Positions 24,064 to 35,450 of a stretch of DNA of 64,000 nucleotides are shown here, one piece after another. This DNA is from Monosiga brevicollis MX1 (taxonomy: Eukaryota; Opisthokonta; Choanoflagellata; Craspedida; Salpingoecidae), in assembly GCF_000002865.3 (NCBI RefSeq), contig NW_001865042.1, positions 1,036,207-1,100,206 of the forward strand, in the 5' to 3' direction. Positions within the stretch are counted from its first letter, which is position 1. Every line of letters begins with the position of its first letter. A program made the position numbers and the translations under genes. The notes under the pieces were generated by a model that worked only from the letters and a program-made list of their open reading frames with translations, ran no database searches and was not told where the DNA came from.

Positions 24064-27000
24064 GTGGGCGGCCTTTTGCTTGTCGTCATGTTGCGGCTGG
24101 GACCGGGTGTGCTGTGGAGGGGATGGGGGCTGGGGCAGCTTGTGCGGGGTAGCCATGCTCCGTGGGGCTCGCGGGGGCCCGTTGTTGCAGCTTTGCGCTG
24201 GTCCTCCAGCCCTGCCTCAGCAAACCGTACGCGTGAGGCTCAGCTCCAAACCCTGGTACAACAAAGCATCAACCCTTCCACCATTGGCGCCGCCGTCGAC
24301 GAAATTCGACGCGATCGAGAGTGGTTGATCATTTACGCGGACCGTGAGGCTTTTTCCACCCGGCAGTTTAGCAAGACGATCAAGCTCTGGTACCTGCAAC
24401 AGTTTTTTGCCCCCATTTTGTCCGGTGGCTGCCGGACTTTTCAGCCCAATGAGCCCTTGCTTGAAGATATTCGCCAAGCCATCTTGGAACAGGCACGCAC
24501 CGCCCTTGCCGAATACCCCGCTTCACAAGAGCTACCACCTGAATTTACGCGCTGCTTCGAAGGCGCCAGCCAGCGCTGGAACGCTCGCCCGCGACTGCTC
24601 TACCCAGCTGAACTGATCGCCCGAGACCAGCTTGTGGCCGAAGCACCCAACCTGTCGACGGAGCAGACTCCCCTGGCGGCCGAACAGGATACATGTACTG
24701 GCAGACATCACAATCACGCATCGCATTCGTCCCGGGATAACCTGGAAACTATGCTGCTCCGTCAAGTTCAGGCACATGTGCTCGCCTGGATACACACTGA
24801 TGACAAGGTAGCAAGCGTTGTTAGACACGTGACGGGCCGGCAACCATGTACCACCGGGCTGAACCCCCTCGTCTCATCAGGCACCATGCCTTGCACTGGC
24901 TTCCTGCTCACCATGGCCTTGGTATGACCCTTTCTGCCACCTCTTTTGCCGTACCAAGGTGGTGCGTGCCCGCAGGCAGTCGACAACCGATAACCAAGCT
25001 CGCTTCGCGTTTCCGCATCTCACCTATCCGGAAGCCCGCAAGTGTCGACGGCGCATCATTATTCATCGAGGCCCCACCAACTCAGGCAAGACATACGGTG
25101 CCATGCAAGCCGCCGCCGCCGCCAAGACCGCCATGTTTTGTGCACCCCTTCGCCTATTGGCCTGGGAACAATACGAGCGCCTGCGCAACGGCCACCAGCG
25201 TGCCGAACTCCTCACAGGGCAGGAGATGTATACCTGTGCTGATGCCACGCACCTGGCCTGCACTGTTGAGATGACCGATTTTTCACGCCACTATGACGTG
25301 GCCGTCATCGATGAGTGCCAGAACATTGGCTCTGCCGAACGCGGCTGGGCTTGGACCAAGTACGATGCTGACCTCCCACTGCCGCTCCCGCCTTGCTCCC
25401 GTTGACTTTTGCAATACTCTCACTGGCCGATCTCGCTGCCTTTGCTCTTTCCACGTGATTCTGTTTGGGGGGGGGGGGGGGGGGGGGAGTTGTGTAGCGC
25501 CATTTTGGGTGCCCGTGCCGACGTTCTGTATCTGATCGAGGATGGCTCAGCCACCCAGCTATTGCAAAACATTGCAAAGGTGTGCGGTGATGACGTGGAG
25601 GTGATTGACCACCAGCGCCTAGCACCTCTACACGTGCAGAGGGAGCCTTTGATCAACTTCAGCCACTTGCGTGAGGGCGACTGCCTGATTGGCTTCAACC
25701 GCCGGGAGCTGTTCAACCTCAAGGCCCAGGCTGAGGCTGCCACGGGACTCAAGTGCGCCGTCGTGTACGGCGCTCTACCTCCCGACGTGCGAAAGGCACA
25801 GGCCACACTCTTCAACGACCCCCACTCAGATTACAAGCTACTGGCAGCCAGCGACGCCATTGGCATGGGCCTCAATTTTGACATTGGGCGCGTCATTTTC
25901 TCTACCGTTTGGAAGTTTGATGGGACGCAGCGCCGCGTCCTGCGTCCCACGGAGCTTCGCCAAATCGCGGGTCGTGCTGGTCGCTACGGAAGCCGCTATG
26001 CCGTGGGTGGAGAGGTCCTAGCCATGTCCGAGTCGGATACCGAGGTCCTTCAGCGAGCACTCGACCCCGCCCTTCAGCTGCCCTTGGTTGAAAAGGCTGG
26101 TCTCAGCGTCGACGCCGCCATGCTCATGCGTTGGTACGCCATGGAGTGCGCCAAACCAGCTCATCGCCAGCGCCGCCGGGCGCATAATGTTGCCTTTGCT
26201 CTAGCGGAGGTGCGGCACCTACTCAAGCCTGGTCGCCTGTACACCATGCAGGCCGAACGTGAAGAAATGGCTGTGGCACGCCTACTGGACACCATTCCTG
26301 ACGTCGACTTTCACGTGAAAGCACACCTGTGTGCCGCACCCCTCAACGCCGACTCGACGCTGCAACCGCTCTATTTTGCTTATTTTGTCAGCTGTATCCG
26401 TGATGAGCTACAGATCCCACCCATTCTTCCGCGCAACGTCCGCAAGGAGGGCTTTCCCATTGCTTACACGGCCGTCGACTTGAAACTCTTGGAAGAAATT
26501 CATGAAGTCTTGGACTTGTGTTTGTGGGTTGGCCAGCGGCATGGCTGCATTGATGTGCCCCGCGTTGAGGAACAGCGCCGCTCCCTAGCCGAGGCCATCA
26601 GTGCCAGCTTGTTGCGACTTGCTCAACAGTCGCAAGCCGCAGCAGCGGCCGCTCGAGCACGCCGCGCACAGCTCGAGCAGGCAGAGCCACCTGTGACTGG
26701 CACCTCCGACGACAGGACTGATCCAGAACCGCCTGTTCAGTCGCAACCCCCTGTCCCCAACCCTGATGACTCTGATCCACGCTCGATCCTGCCTGCCCGG
26801 GATTTGGGCCGCAGCGCCGTCGAGCGCCTGTATCAGACAATTCTTCAGCGAGGCCAGTCTCTTTATCGCTCAGCCCTACGCATTGGAGGCGACGATTCAA
26901 ACTCGCGCTCGGCTACTGCCCGGCGCAAGCACAAAAGCAGGCGACCGCAAAACGACAAGAGCGATTATCGCGATCCCAAACAAAAGCAGCATAAGATTGC

Positions 27001-27115
27001 CGACGGGGGGCACCGCTCAGCCACGGCCAAGCGCGAAAAGCAACATCACAAGATGAAGAAGCGCACTCAGAGCGATGGTTTCGCCAAGCGCCATCCCCGT
27101 CAAGCTGATTGGTGA
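24064..27115 (+). CDS. SUPV3L1: Mitochondrial ATP-dependent RNA helicase SUV3
   Basis: A DExH/Ski2-like RNA helicase of the mitochondrial degradosome. Three exons (24064-24807, 24959-25359, 25498-27115) give an exact frame of about 920 residues. A second in-frame ATG at 24088 (MLRLGPGVLWRGWGLGQLVR) gives a typical mitochondrial presequence and may be the true start. Motif I is GPTNSGKT, motif Ia CAPLRLLAWE, motif II DECQ (animals have DEIQ), then GWAWTK, motif IV FNRRELF, motif V ASDAIGMGLN and motif VI QIAGRAGRYGSR. The SUV3 C-terminal block ILPRNVRKEGFPI and VLDLCLWVGQR follows. The C-terminal 200 residues are Arg/Lys/Gln-rich and not conserved. The second intron (25360-25497) has 21 consecutive Gs just before its acceptor. 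Confidence 0.92.
25467..25487. repeat. Poly-G tract of 21 bases in a SUV3 intron
   Basis: An uninterrupted G run ends 10 bases before the intron's 3' AG (25496-25497). It occupies the place where a polypyrimidine tract is expected. The exact length may be uncertain in the assembly. Confidence 0.85.
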
Positions 27116-27305
27116 CTGCGAATGACGAAGACAGCAGATTGATCGTGTTCTACGACAAGCTCGTTGGAAAGAATAAGCGCGGAGCGCTGGGGTGTCCAGA
27201 GTCAAACGAGAAAACAAGATTTGGTGCTGATGCATTTCATTGTGCAATCGATATCATGAATTCAAACTCCATTTCTCCAACTAAAAGAAATTGGGCAGGT
27301 GGGGA

Positions 27306-28460
27306 CTAGATGACAGTGTTAAATTGATTCTGAAAGGCGAGTGGCTGGGGCATGGGTGGAGTCTGGCTGTCATCAAAGACCAAGGGTTCCCAGTACTGGT
27401 AGTCACTCCGCATTTGCTGTCGAGGGGACGAGCCCCAGCGCGTGCCCGTCCACAGTAGACTCAAGGGGGCTTTATCGGGACTGGTGAGGAACCCCGTTTG
27501 GGCCACGTAGTTGAGCTGTGCGTGAATGCCTGAGGCATTGCCGACGACGTCTGTCAAGTAGTCATAGGGCCCTAGTGGGTCTGTGCTCACGTACACCAGG
27601 CTGTTGGAGCCTGCCAGGCAATAGCAACAAGTATGGCCGAAAAAGGCGTAGTAAAAGCCGTGTCGAGCCACCAAGGCCGGGCTCTCCACTGAGGCTGGAC
27701 CAAAGACAGCGGACCGATTGTAGGTTGAGGACAAGAAGTCAGGAGCCAGCTGCTCCACCACCATGCGCACATTGGTGGCGTGCGATGTGTAAATCACATA
27801 TCCAATGTCAGTGCCAGCATCAACAAAGAGGCCGTAATCGCCACCGTTGCCTTCAGACACTTGAACAGGTTTGGAGTCCACAACGAAGGGACCGAGCGGA
27901 GAGGTAGCGTCAGTTGCATAGTAGCCCTCGGCTGTCCAGTTGAGGGCTTGTCCGTTACTTGTCAGAGGCACGATGCGGATCCACAGGACGAAACGAGCAT
28001 TGTTGGGATTATAGACCACCTATCAACACCCCGGCAGATGATGTTAGCATGTCTCTGTGAGAACTGATGAGCGTGTGAGAGCGGTATAATCTTTCCAGCA
28101 CCTTGGGTCGAAACAAAACCCCAGGTGGGCGTTGGCTGGGATTGAGAATGGACCCAAGGTACTCCCAACTGCCTGATGTCATGTTCGGGCTTCGGTAAGC
28201 CTAAGGGAGGGACACGCCGACAGCCAATTGATCAGGCTAGACGAGTAGTTGCCTTGGGGAACCAGCTTGCCCCGTCTTTGGGAGGCGCTGCCTGCGGGGC
28301 TAGCAGGACAGACGTCGATCGTGGTGTTTGGCAAAAAGCCGCATGTATTGTTGAGAGGCATGACACAGAGGGTTCCATTTCTGGGGTGCTCCGAGCAGTC
28401 ACCGTAGTTGGCGGCAAAGTAGTAGTACTGCTGGTCTACGCCCACGAGAGTGTGTGTGAA

Positions 28461-28496
<36 letters not shown>

Positions 28497-28749
28497 CGAG
28501 CGAGAATGAGACAAGAGGAATGGTGAAAAACGTGAGGCAACAGGCAGCAAAAGGAACGGAGCGAGATGGACCGGATGGATGGAAGAGCAAGTTGCCATCG
28601 CCGCCGGTGACAATGCGCCCGATCGTATCCAGGCGTGGCTCGATATTGGAGATGTTGCAGTCATACCCCACCACAACCACCACCAGCACGGACAATAACA
28701 ATAACCCACGCCTGCCCACCGGCGATGGGACCAGCCAGCCCACAGCCAT
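27306..28749 (-). CDS. Secreted glycoside hydrolase, GH43-like beta-propeller
   Basis: A spliced gene beginning with a signal peptide at 28749 (MAVGWLVPSPVGRRGLLLLS, then VLVVVVVG). The mature part starts DCNISNIEPRLDTIGRIVTGGDGN. A following exon (about 28435-28180) has QQYYYFAANYGDC, cysteine pairs and N-glycosylation sequons. The last exons (about 28020-27306) contain MVYNPNNARFVLWIR, YYATDATSPLGPF, DYGLFVDAGTDIGYVIYTS, FYYAFFGHTCCYC and YWEPLVFDD. These short aromatic strands are typical of GH43/GH32 five-bladed propellers, close to the galactan 1,3-beta-galactosidase-like group. The catalytic acids were not assigned. The first intron contains (CA)n and (CT)n runs (28457-28500). It ends 190 bases from the SUV3 stop, tail to tail. 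Confidence 0.65.
28457..28500. repeat. (TG)n(AG)n microsatellite in an intron
   Basis: GT units run into GA units on the plus strand, inside the first intron of the GH43-like gene. Confidence 0.85.
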
Positions 28750-28895
28750 CAGGGGCAGTCGACATGGACCTCAAGCACGATCTCGCTCAAGCAAAACACC
28801 GATTACGCCATCCTTTGAGATATCGTTTTGGAGGGGTGTTTATAGTTACGAGCATCGCTCTGCATGTGTGTCTCTCTCAACATTTTGTTCCTCTC

Positions 28896-28916
28896 TCTCT
28901 CTCTCTCTCTCTCTCA
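28896..28916. repeat. (CT)n microsatellite upstream of the PCIF1 homologue
   Basis: About ten CT units lie within the 5' leader, just before the ATG at 28932. Confidence 0.85.
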
Positions 28917-28931
28917 CTTACGACCGGCGAC

Positions 28932-31522
28932 ATGTCTGACCGGGAAGACTCGGATGATGATGCCCGTCCCAGGCCTGTACCAGAGCAGGAGAGCGCCGCG
29001 GGCGACGCTCTGACCGGTGCAGGTGACGATGATCCTGAACCACCACGGTAAGGGTCAACCATTGCATTCACACGTCCTAGCGATCGCCCACACACACTCT
29101 CTCTCACTGTGCCCCCGCCACCCTTGTTTGAGCAGCAAAATCGTCAAGCCTGTCCTAGACATGAGCCTGGATGAATTGGCCTCTCACCAACGGCGCAAGC
29201 GCCGCGGTCATGATGATCGCCGCTCTCGTGCTGATCATCGACGCAACCGCAGCCAGCACGGCCAGGACCTGCGCAGCCAGCTGGGTGCTCGCTCGAAGCG
29301 CACCTTTGCTGATGCAAGTCAAGATTTGCGCACCCAGCTCTCCCTGAGCTCCGCTCGCACTCGTGCTTATCAATTTGATACACCCAACAACGTGGAGGTC
29401 AAAGACAGCGTAGTACCTGAACGGTCCGTCCTGCCCTCTGCAAATCCTCTTGCTCCACACGCAGCTTGCGTGTTCTCCGAGTGATCACCGGACCCATGCT
29501 GGCTGATGAATTACTTCAATGCCTCCTGGTTCACAGGGTGTTGCCCAACCTCAAGCTCGAGCTGGCGCGTCGTGATTGTTTGCAAGCAGCATTGACCCTG
29601 TTTGGCGAGCAATGCCAGGAGCGGCTGAACATCCTGCCCCCAAAGCATAATCTAGCCCGCTGGCTCTACCAACAGCTATCGGTACCATCGGGTCCCGAAC
29701 AAGTGGATGCCCTTTTCCGGTGAGTTGCTGGCGCCTATTGACCAACGTGGATCCGTTCCCTCATCGTTGAGTCCCCCTGCTAATTATTCGTACAGATATC
29801 CAAAGTCGATGGCGAATAGCAAACCACTCCGTGATGAGATTGCTCGCGAGCTGCCATGTCGCATCCCCAACCGCGCCTACAAGCACTGGCCCACGGTGGG
29901 TGTGAACTCAAATTCTTGATTCGCGCTCCGTTGCCGCTCTTGGCATGACAGGCACAAGAACTGATGGAGCTTGCTGGCGTGGTGTGTGTGCCTTCCTGCA
30001 CAGGGTCTCGCGGTGGTGGAGACATTCGTTACAACCGCACGCGACTGGTTGGCTCACATTGATGAGATGGCTGCTCAAAAGAAGAAGGCCATGACAAAGG
30101 CACCGGCAGATGCTGATGTGTCAGAGGACAGCGCTGCCGAAGGCAAGACCCCAGCTGCTGAGGTGGAGGAAACGAAAGCGTAAGTTGGCTGTTCACTGAC
30201 CCGCTGCGTGCAGAAAAAGGCGCTGCCTCATCCCGTGTGACCACAATCACCCGCTCTCTTATCCCCCCCACCCCCGTCTCTCGACCAATGATATTGCCCA
30301 ATGTCCTTTTTGTGTCTATGGCAGTGAGGAAGTTTTGGAGAGTGATGAGCACCTCGGTGAGACGATGCGTGCGTTGGAGCGGGCAGAGGTGTGGCTGCGC
30401 CTGCAGCGCCATTCGAGACTGCCGCCCAACTTTGAAGAGCTGCGCGAACTGCTGACCTTTTTGAGCACAGCCGGGAGCGAGGCGATCCGAGAAGCTGCTG
30501 ACCCAGAGGTTCGTGCGCGCCGCCTCGTTGACGAACTTTCGCCCAGAGCCACCGTTTATGCCACCCTTTTTGAACAGTGCCCTGCCCTGCGGGTCTGACT
30601 CGGCCTTCCTCCGTTCTCATGTGCATCTGCGATTGGCTCGGATGCGTGACAGATTGAGGACATTCTCAAGAAGACCGAGGCATGCCTGGAGGATGCACTG
30701 GCCAAGTTGGCCGAGATTCGCGCCGAACCGGTGGATGAGGCCTTGGAGATAGAGTGTGAGATGAATGACGACAAGGTCGTGCTGCGCTGTCCGACTGTCG
30801 GCGCTGATTGCCTCGTGAGCATGAAGAGCGATCACTACCATCGCCTGGCCAAGTTGTACCGCACACACTGTGAGGCCTTTGATCCCGAGCGGCAGCACTT
30901 TCATCGCCTAGCCTTGTGTGTGGGGCTGCGGTACCAGACCATCCTCTTTGAGCCCTATGTCGATGGTGAGAACAGCATGCCGGCCGCCTTCAAGGCCTTT
31001 CTCACAAAGCAGCTGCATTGTTGCTTTGACTCCTTTGCCTCGCCTTTCAATGCCTACTACCGCAACTTTGCCAGCGCCGCGCCAGATCTGGACTCCTTTT
31101 TTGGGTCGGTGGGCTCCTTTTTTGACTTTACTCCTTCCCAGGGCTCCTTTGTGGCTTTCCCACCGTTTGTGGAGCTCGTGCTGGACCGCACCGCCGACCG
31201 TATCGAGGCACTGCTGAACGCAAGCTCTGACCCGTTGTCGTTTGTCGTGATGATGCCGGAGTGGCGCCTCTACAAGCTGCATGCTCTGGACGTGCTCGAT
31301 CAGTCACCTCACCGCCGCGCTGACTTTCTCATCGAGGGTAACAAGCAGGCCATCCTTTCGGGCCAGAGCTGGTATGGCGACGTGGGCCAGCAGTGGAAAC
31401 TCGCCCGCTTTGGCGACTATCGTGTCTACGTTCTGCAAAATGAGGCGGGCTTTGCGCAATGGGGTGCGGGCGTCGCTGCGCTCGAGGAGAACAAGCGCGC
31501 TTTTGGTGCTTCCGACGCCTAG
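28932..31522 (+). CDS. PCIF1/CAPAM family protein with altered NPPF motif
   Basis: A homologue of PCIF1, the cap-specific adenosine N6-methyltransferase. Exons run from an acidic N-terminus at 28932 through about 29137-29424, 29466-29719, 29797-29896, 30006-30180, 30325-30510 and 30655-31522. The last exon holds the family core: RYQTILFEPYVDG, CFDSFASPFNAYYRNF, PDLDSFFGSVGSFFDF, QGSFVAFPPFVELV and SFVVMMPEWR, ending with LQNEAGFAQW. In active PCIF1 the catalytic motif is NPPF; here the Asn is Phe (codon 31157-31159). The N-terminal WW domain that binds the RNA polymerase II tail was not seen; instead there is an Arg/His-rich stretch (about 29180-29260). The protein may bind RNA but lack methyltransferase activity. 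Upstream exon borders are approximate. Confidence 0.82.
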
Positions 31523-32410
31523 ATCCATGCCTTTGGACAAATTGAGGGTCATTTGGTGATGTGAAATTCCACTCGCTGATTGCACGTAATTGAAAATGCC
31601 TGGTGGCGAATAGCGACATCCTTCATATCAGCGAAAAAATGCGCCTTTGAAAATGCGTCTTGCGGCGCAAAATGTCGAACGGCCCATCGAAAACGGAGAA
31701 GTTGTAATTCACGTGATATCACTTTCTACTACCTTGCTTGGCTTTACGCCAGCACTTTTGGTACCTGCAAACATTTCCATTCCTTGGAGAATCCGGATAT
31801 AATATAACCATGGTCAGAGCAATGATTTGACGCCTTTTGGTGCCGGGATCGATGCAATAACAACGTCATTATCATGAACAAGTGGCATCCACTGATAGAC
31901 CAAGTGCAGTTACATCGGATGTTGTCAGACTCGACATTCCACACAAGCGGTCTCACTCCCAAGCGTGCCAAAAACAGTCCTGCGCATCTGAAGAAAAAAA
32001 TTAAAGTTGTGCTTGCTTCTCTGAGAACAGTTTTGCATGCGAGCTGGAAGGGGTCGTTGTCTCTGACTCATCAAAGATAAAGCTGTAACTCGAGAACGTG
32101 AACGAAATGATAATGCTGGACTTGTATGGCAGTCGCGGTGGCAGCTTTTTGGCGCGTCACAGGAGTACCCCCGATCAAGTTCGGTGTTTTTGGAGGCTCC
32201 TCTAACGCGAGAAGGTAACATGTACACATTCGTTTTACGTGTTATGTCAACTTTGATAATAATAACAACATGCAAGTGTTCAGTGACGCCTTCAGAGACG
32301 GACTCTCGAACCAAAACACTTTCTTTGCTTTCTTTGCTGCTCGCAGATCGGCAGATCCGTGTTGATTCCAACGCACACTGAAACCCGAGTTTCGAAGTTG
32401 CACTGCCACA
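31523..32410. other. AT-richer intergenic region
   Basis: An 888-base spacer, visibly richer in A/T than the flanking genes. It should contain the PCIF1 homologue 3' end and the promoter of the next gene. A GTTGTCAGA site lies at 31921-31929. No coding feature is supported. Confidence 0.5.
31921..31929 (+). promoter_or_regulatory. GTTGTCAGA motif upstream of the unknown gene at 32411
   Basis: GTTGTCAGACTCGACATTCC lies on the plus strand, about 480 bases before the ATG at 32411 of a plus-strand gene. Confidence 0.35.
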
Positions 32411-33513
32411 ATGGACAACTCGGTGAGCATCGCAGAGATGATGCAGACTGTTTTTCTTATCGGGCCCTTTGCTCACATCACTTGATCAATTGCAACAGCT
32501 TTCCTTGGCGCGCAATCCCGAGGAGATTTCGAGTGACGGCGAAGATGAGCATCTGCAGCAAACGAACGAGGAGCCCCTCACAGGCAATGCCGCCGCTGCA
32601 GTCAAGGTCGATTTTTCAGACAAAGCCGCTGTCATAGCCGACATCGAAACGATTGTAAGCCGCTGGGGATTCAGCTCGAGCCGACTCACATTCTATACAG
32701 CAAATTCATTTAAATTGTTGTGCTGATTCTTGATCGCAGCGGTTGAGCGAACTTTTCGAGCAACTCAGCGTGGCGGAGGAAAAACCCGTCGGCCTTTTAC
32801 AGGATGAAACTGCCTGGAAAAAAAGATCCACCCTATGGCAGATGAAATACGAAGATGCGCAAGCTCACGGCATCCTCCAAAAGGAACTATCTCACAAATC
32901 ACAGGAACAGTTCTGCAGGAATTTGATGAGTTTATCTGAAAAACTCCTCGCCAGCTTGAGGCGCTCCGCTCATTTTGAGAACTATGACGCTCTTTTGAGG
33001 TTGGGCAAGGACCTTCTGACAAAATACGTGGCCAAGGAAAAGTTCAACGCTGCTCTGGTCCTTCTCTTTGCACCGCGATCAACGTTTAAATCACCTAAAT
33101 CGATCAAGATTTGGCAAACGCAAGAGCACATGTTCTTGTATGATGCTGATCGCGAAAAGACATGCCTGTCGAGTCTTATTCCAGTGCTGCTCACCTCGGA
33201 CAAAAATCTTCTGCTCCGGATCATCAATAAAGGCGTGTCAACCATGATGGAAACTAACTCACTGAACCTCGTTGCCAGAGACCTTTCGCGCTGGTTCGGT
33301 CTGTCAGACTCTAGCAAGGCAGTGCGATACTACCAGGCCACATTACTCGCTTACTTTTTGACTTCCACTGATATCGGCCGACGTATGAGTCAGCGCTGCA
33401 ACTTGTCCTGGTTAGGTCTTGTCAATCTCGCCCTTGCCCACCGGCCTCACAGCAAGTGTTGGGTTTCGTACGTCCATCGGGTTGGGCCCCATAAGCCTCC
33501 ATATGGACAATAG
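32411..33513 (+). CDS. Unknown helical protein
   Basis: I do not recognise this gene. A plausible model has three exons: 32411-32422 (MDNS, then donor GTGAGC), 32499-32654 and 32740-33513. The middle exon is acidic (NPEEISSDGEDEHLQQTNEE). The last exon encodes about 258 residues, mostly helical, with segments such as LSELFEQLSVAEE, QFCRNLMSLSEKLLASLRR and LSRWFGLSDSSKAVRYYQAT. No membrane segment, zinc motif or repeat is seen. Codons are less GC-rich at the third position than in neighbouring genes. The 3' end may involve further exons, because the last 20 residues look like read-through of an intron. Confidence 0.5.
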
Positions 33514-34080
33514 TGGTTTGAGGCAGTACGGAACAGTTTTGTGATGATGTCATGGCGTGATTGATGTGTGTCGCTGTTTGTCGCCGCTGGTCGATGTGGG
33601 CAATTGACACATGCCTGTCTGTCTACCTGTGAATCTGTGTTCTTATACTGTCTGGCTCGTGCTCGTTGGTCACAGGGGGCTCTTTAATGAATGGATCGCA
33701 TGCGACAAAAAAACAAAACAAGAAACCAAACCTCATTTGGAAATACCCAAAAAAAACACGAAAAAAGAGCACAAAATTGAATCACACCTTGTAGATTATT
33801 GAAAGAACGGCGTGTTTGAAAGGTTAGCAAGATGACGGAGCGCACGTTTGCGATTTCACCGTTTGCACGGTGAATCAGACTTGAGGTTGTTGTCAATTTA
33901 AGTCAACCACCACCGATGCAAAACATACAACGACCGTCCATGTGGCAGGCTAGCAGCTAGCATTTTTCAGAAACAAGTGGCGTCTGGGGATTTATTATTA
34001 TACACGGAAGCAGGCAACCAAGAGAGGGTACCGGCTAAGCAAGCAACGGTCGAACCCGACACTCGAGGCCAAGTCCGCGC
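33514..34080. other. AT-rich convergent 3' regions
   Basis: A 567-base interval between the unknown gene (+) and COX11 (-). It contains A-rich runs near 33705-33780. No gene was found. Confidence 0.45.
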
Positions 34081-35450
34081 TCATTCATCGTCCATAGATT
34101 CAATCTGTTCCGTGTTGCGGGCTTGAAAAAATGTGTACGAAAGGGTGATATCACGGACCTGACCATCACCCGGTCGGAGGCAGGGCAGGGGTGAGAGCAT
34201 GCATCGCCATGCAGCGTGTGCATTTTGCAACGGTCACAAGCACGAACACCTTGTGCGCAAGTGCAGCGGTCCAGAAACGCACCTTGTACATGCTGGGGTC
34301 CTCTGCGAATTCGGGATCAATGTAGAAGAAGACGGGCATATCCACCTCCTCCCCGGGATTGAGTCGCTGCTCCTCAAAGCAAAAACATTGGATTTTGTTG
34401 AAATAGACGCCCGCCTATGCCCGACACAAAGCAAGAGGCAATCAGCGAGGCCTTCGCAACGGCAGGCTTACAGCGTGCCCGCTTCACACAACGTACGTCA
34501 TAAGGGACAACGTTGTACGTGGAGATGCCGATGATAGGTTGATTGGTTGGATTTTTGGCGGTGAAAAACGCTAGCGCAGTTTCACCCGGAACCACCTGCC
34601 GAGTGAAGAAAATACACACCAGGGAAGGGATGAGCACGGCGAAGCATGAGAGCAAGCACATCAGCGCATGCATCAGATCCCCCAGACCACAGGGCAGACG
34701 CACCGTGACCTCCCGTTGCTGGGGTTTAAAGGACCACTGCATGGTGGCGCTCGTATCCGCATTGAATCTATCATGATACAAAACCGAGCGCATGTAGAGT
34801 TAGGAGGTACCCAGGCCAAGCAGGCGACGCAGGTGTGTTACTGCATGAAATGTACCGGATGCGAATCTCTCGCTCTTCGACTGGAACCATATCCTCTAGC
34901 TATAGAAGTAGGATTGCCAGTGGGAGAATGAATGGTTCGCGGACACTGGCCATTTAGGGGCGGAGGTGCGGGAAGGGTAGAGTCGGGCCCACGTACTTTG
35001 ACTTTGCCTTCCGTATGCTTGTTCACCGTGCCACCATAACCTGTTGCCTACACAGCAACACCAGGTTAAATGAGAGCTGATGCCAGGTGGGGGCGGGGAC
35101 TGGATACAGTCGTGGTGGGTGGGGGATCTTCGGCGGCATACCTGACAAAAGGCACGGTAGAGCGGCACCGCGCCATAAGCGCAGCCAAGGAAGAAGATGA
35201 CGGCGCTGGCTGCATAAATGAGAGTGTCAGTGTTGTCAGCTGGAGTGCGGAGAGCCATGCCTCGCAGAGGAGGGCAAAGCACAGGGCGCAAGGGTCGCAA
35301 GCAAGATGCCGGCCGTGGCGCAAGGACATGCAACGTGCGCGCGGGAGCCATGCCCTGGGCAGTCCAGGACCGGGTACATGGTGCCATCCATCGCTGCAAG
35401 CCAAAACGCGCAGGCGTCGCGCGCTGCCAGAGCGTGGTCCAAGAAGACAT
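34081..35450 (-). CDS. COX11: Cytochrome c oxidase assembly protein COX11
   Basis: A mitochondrial inner-membrane copper chaperone that delivers Cu to the CuB site of cytochrome oxidase subunit 1. Seven exons (35450-35142, 35047-34997, 34899-34856, 34767-34704, 34595-34497, 34414-34283, 34158-34081) close exactly in frame at 258 residues. The N-terminus is Arg-rich and mitochondrial-like. The single membrane span is [20 protein letters not shown], followed by YRAFCQ and [11 protein letters not shown]. The intermembrane domain has [55 protein letters not shown] and the copper site [14 protein letters not shown]. It ends with [13 protein letters not shown]. It is head-to-head with the ankyrin-methyltransferase gene. 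Confidence 0.95.
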
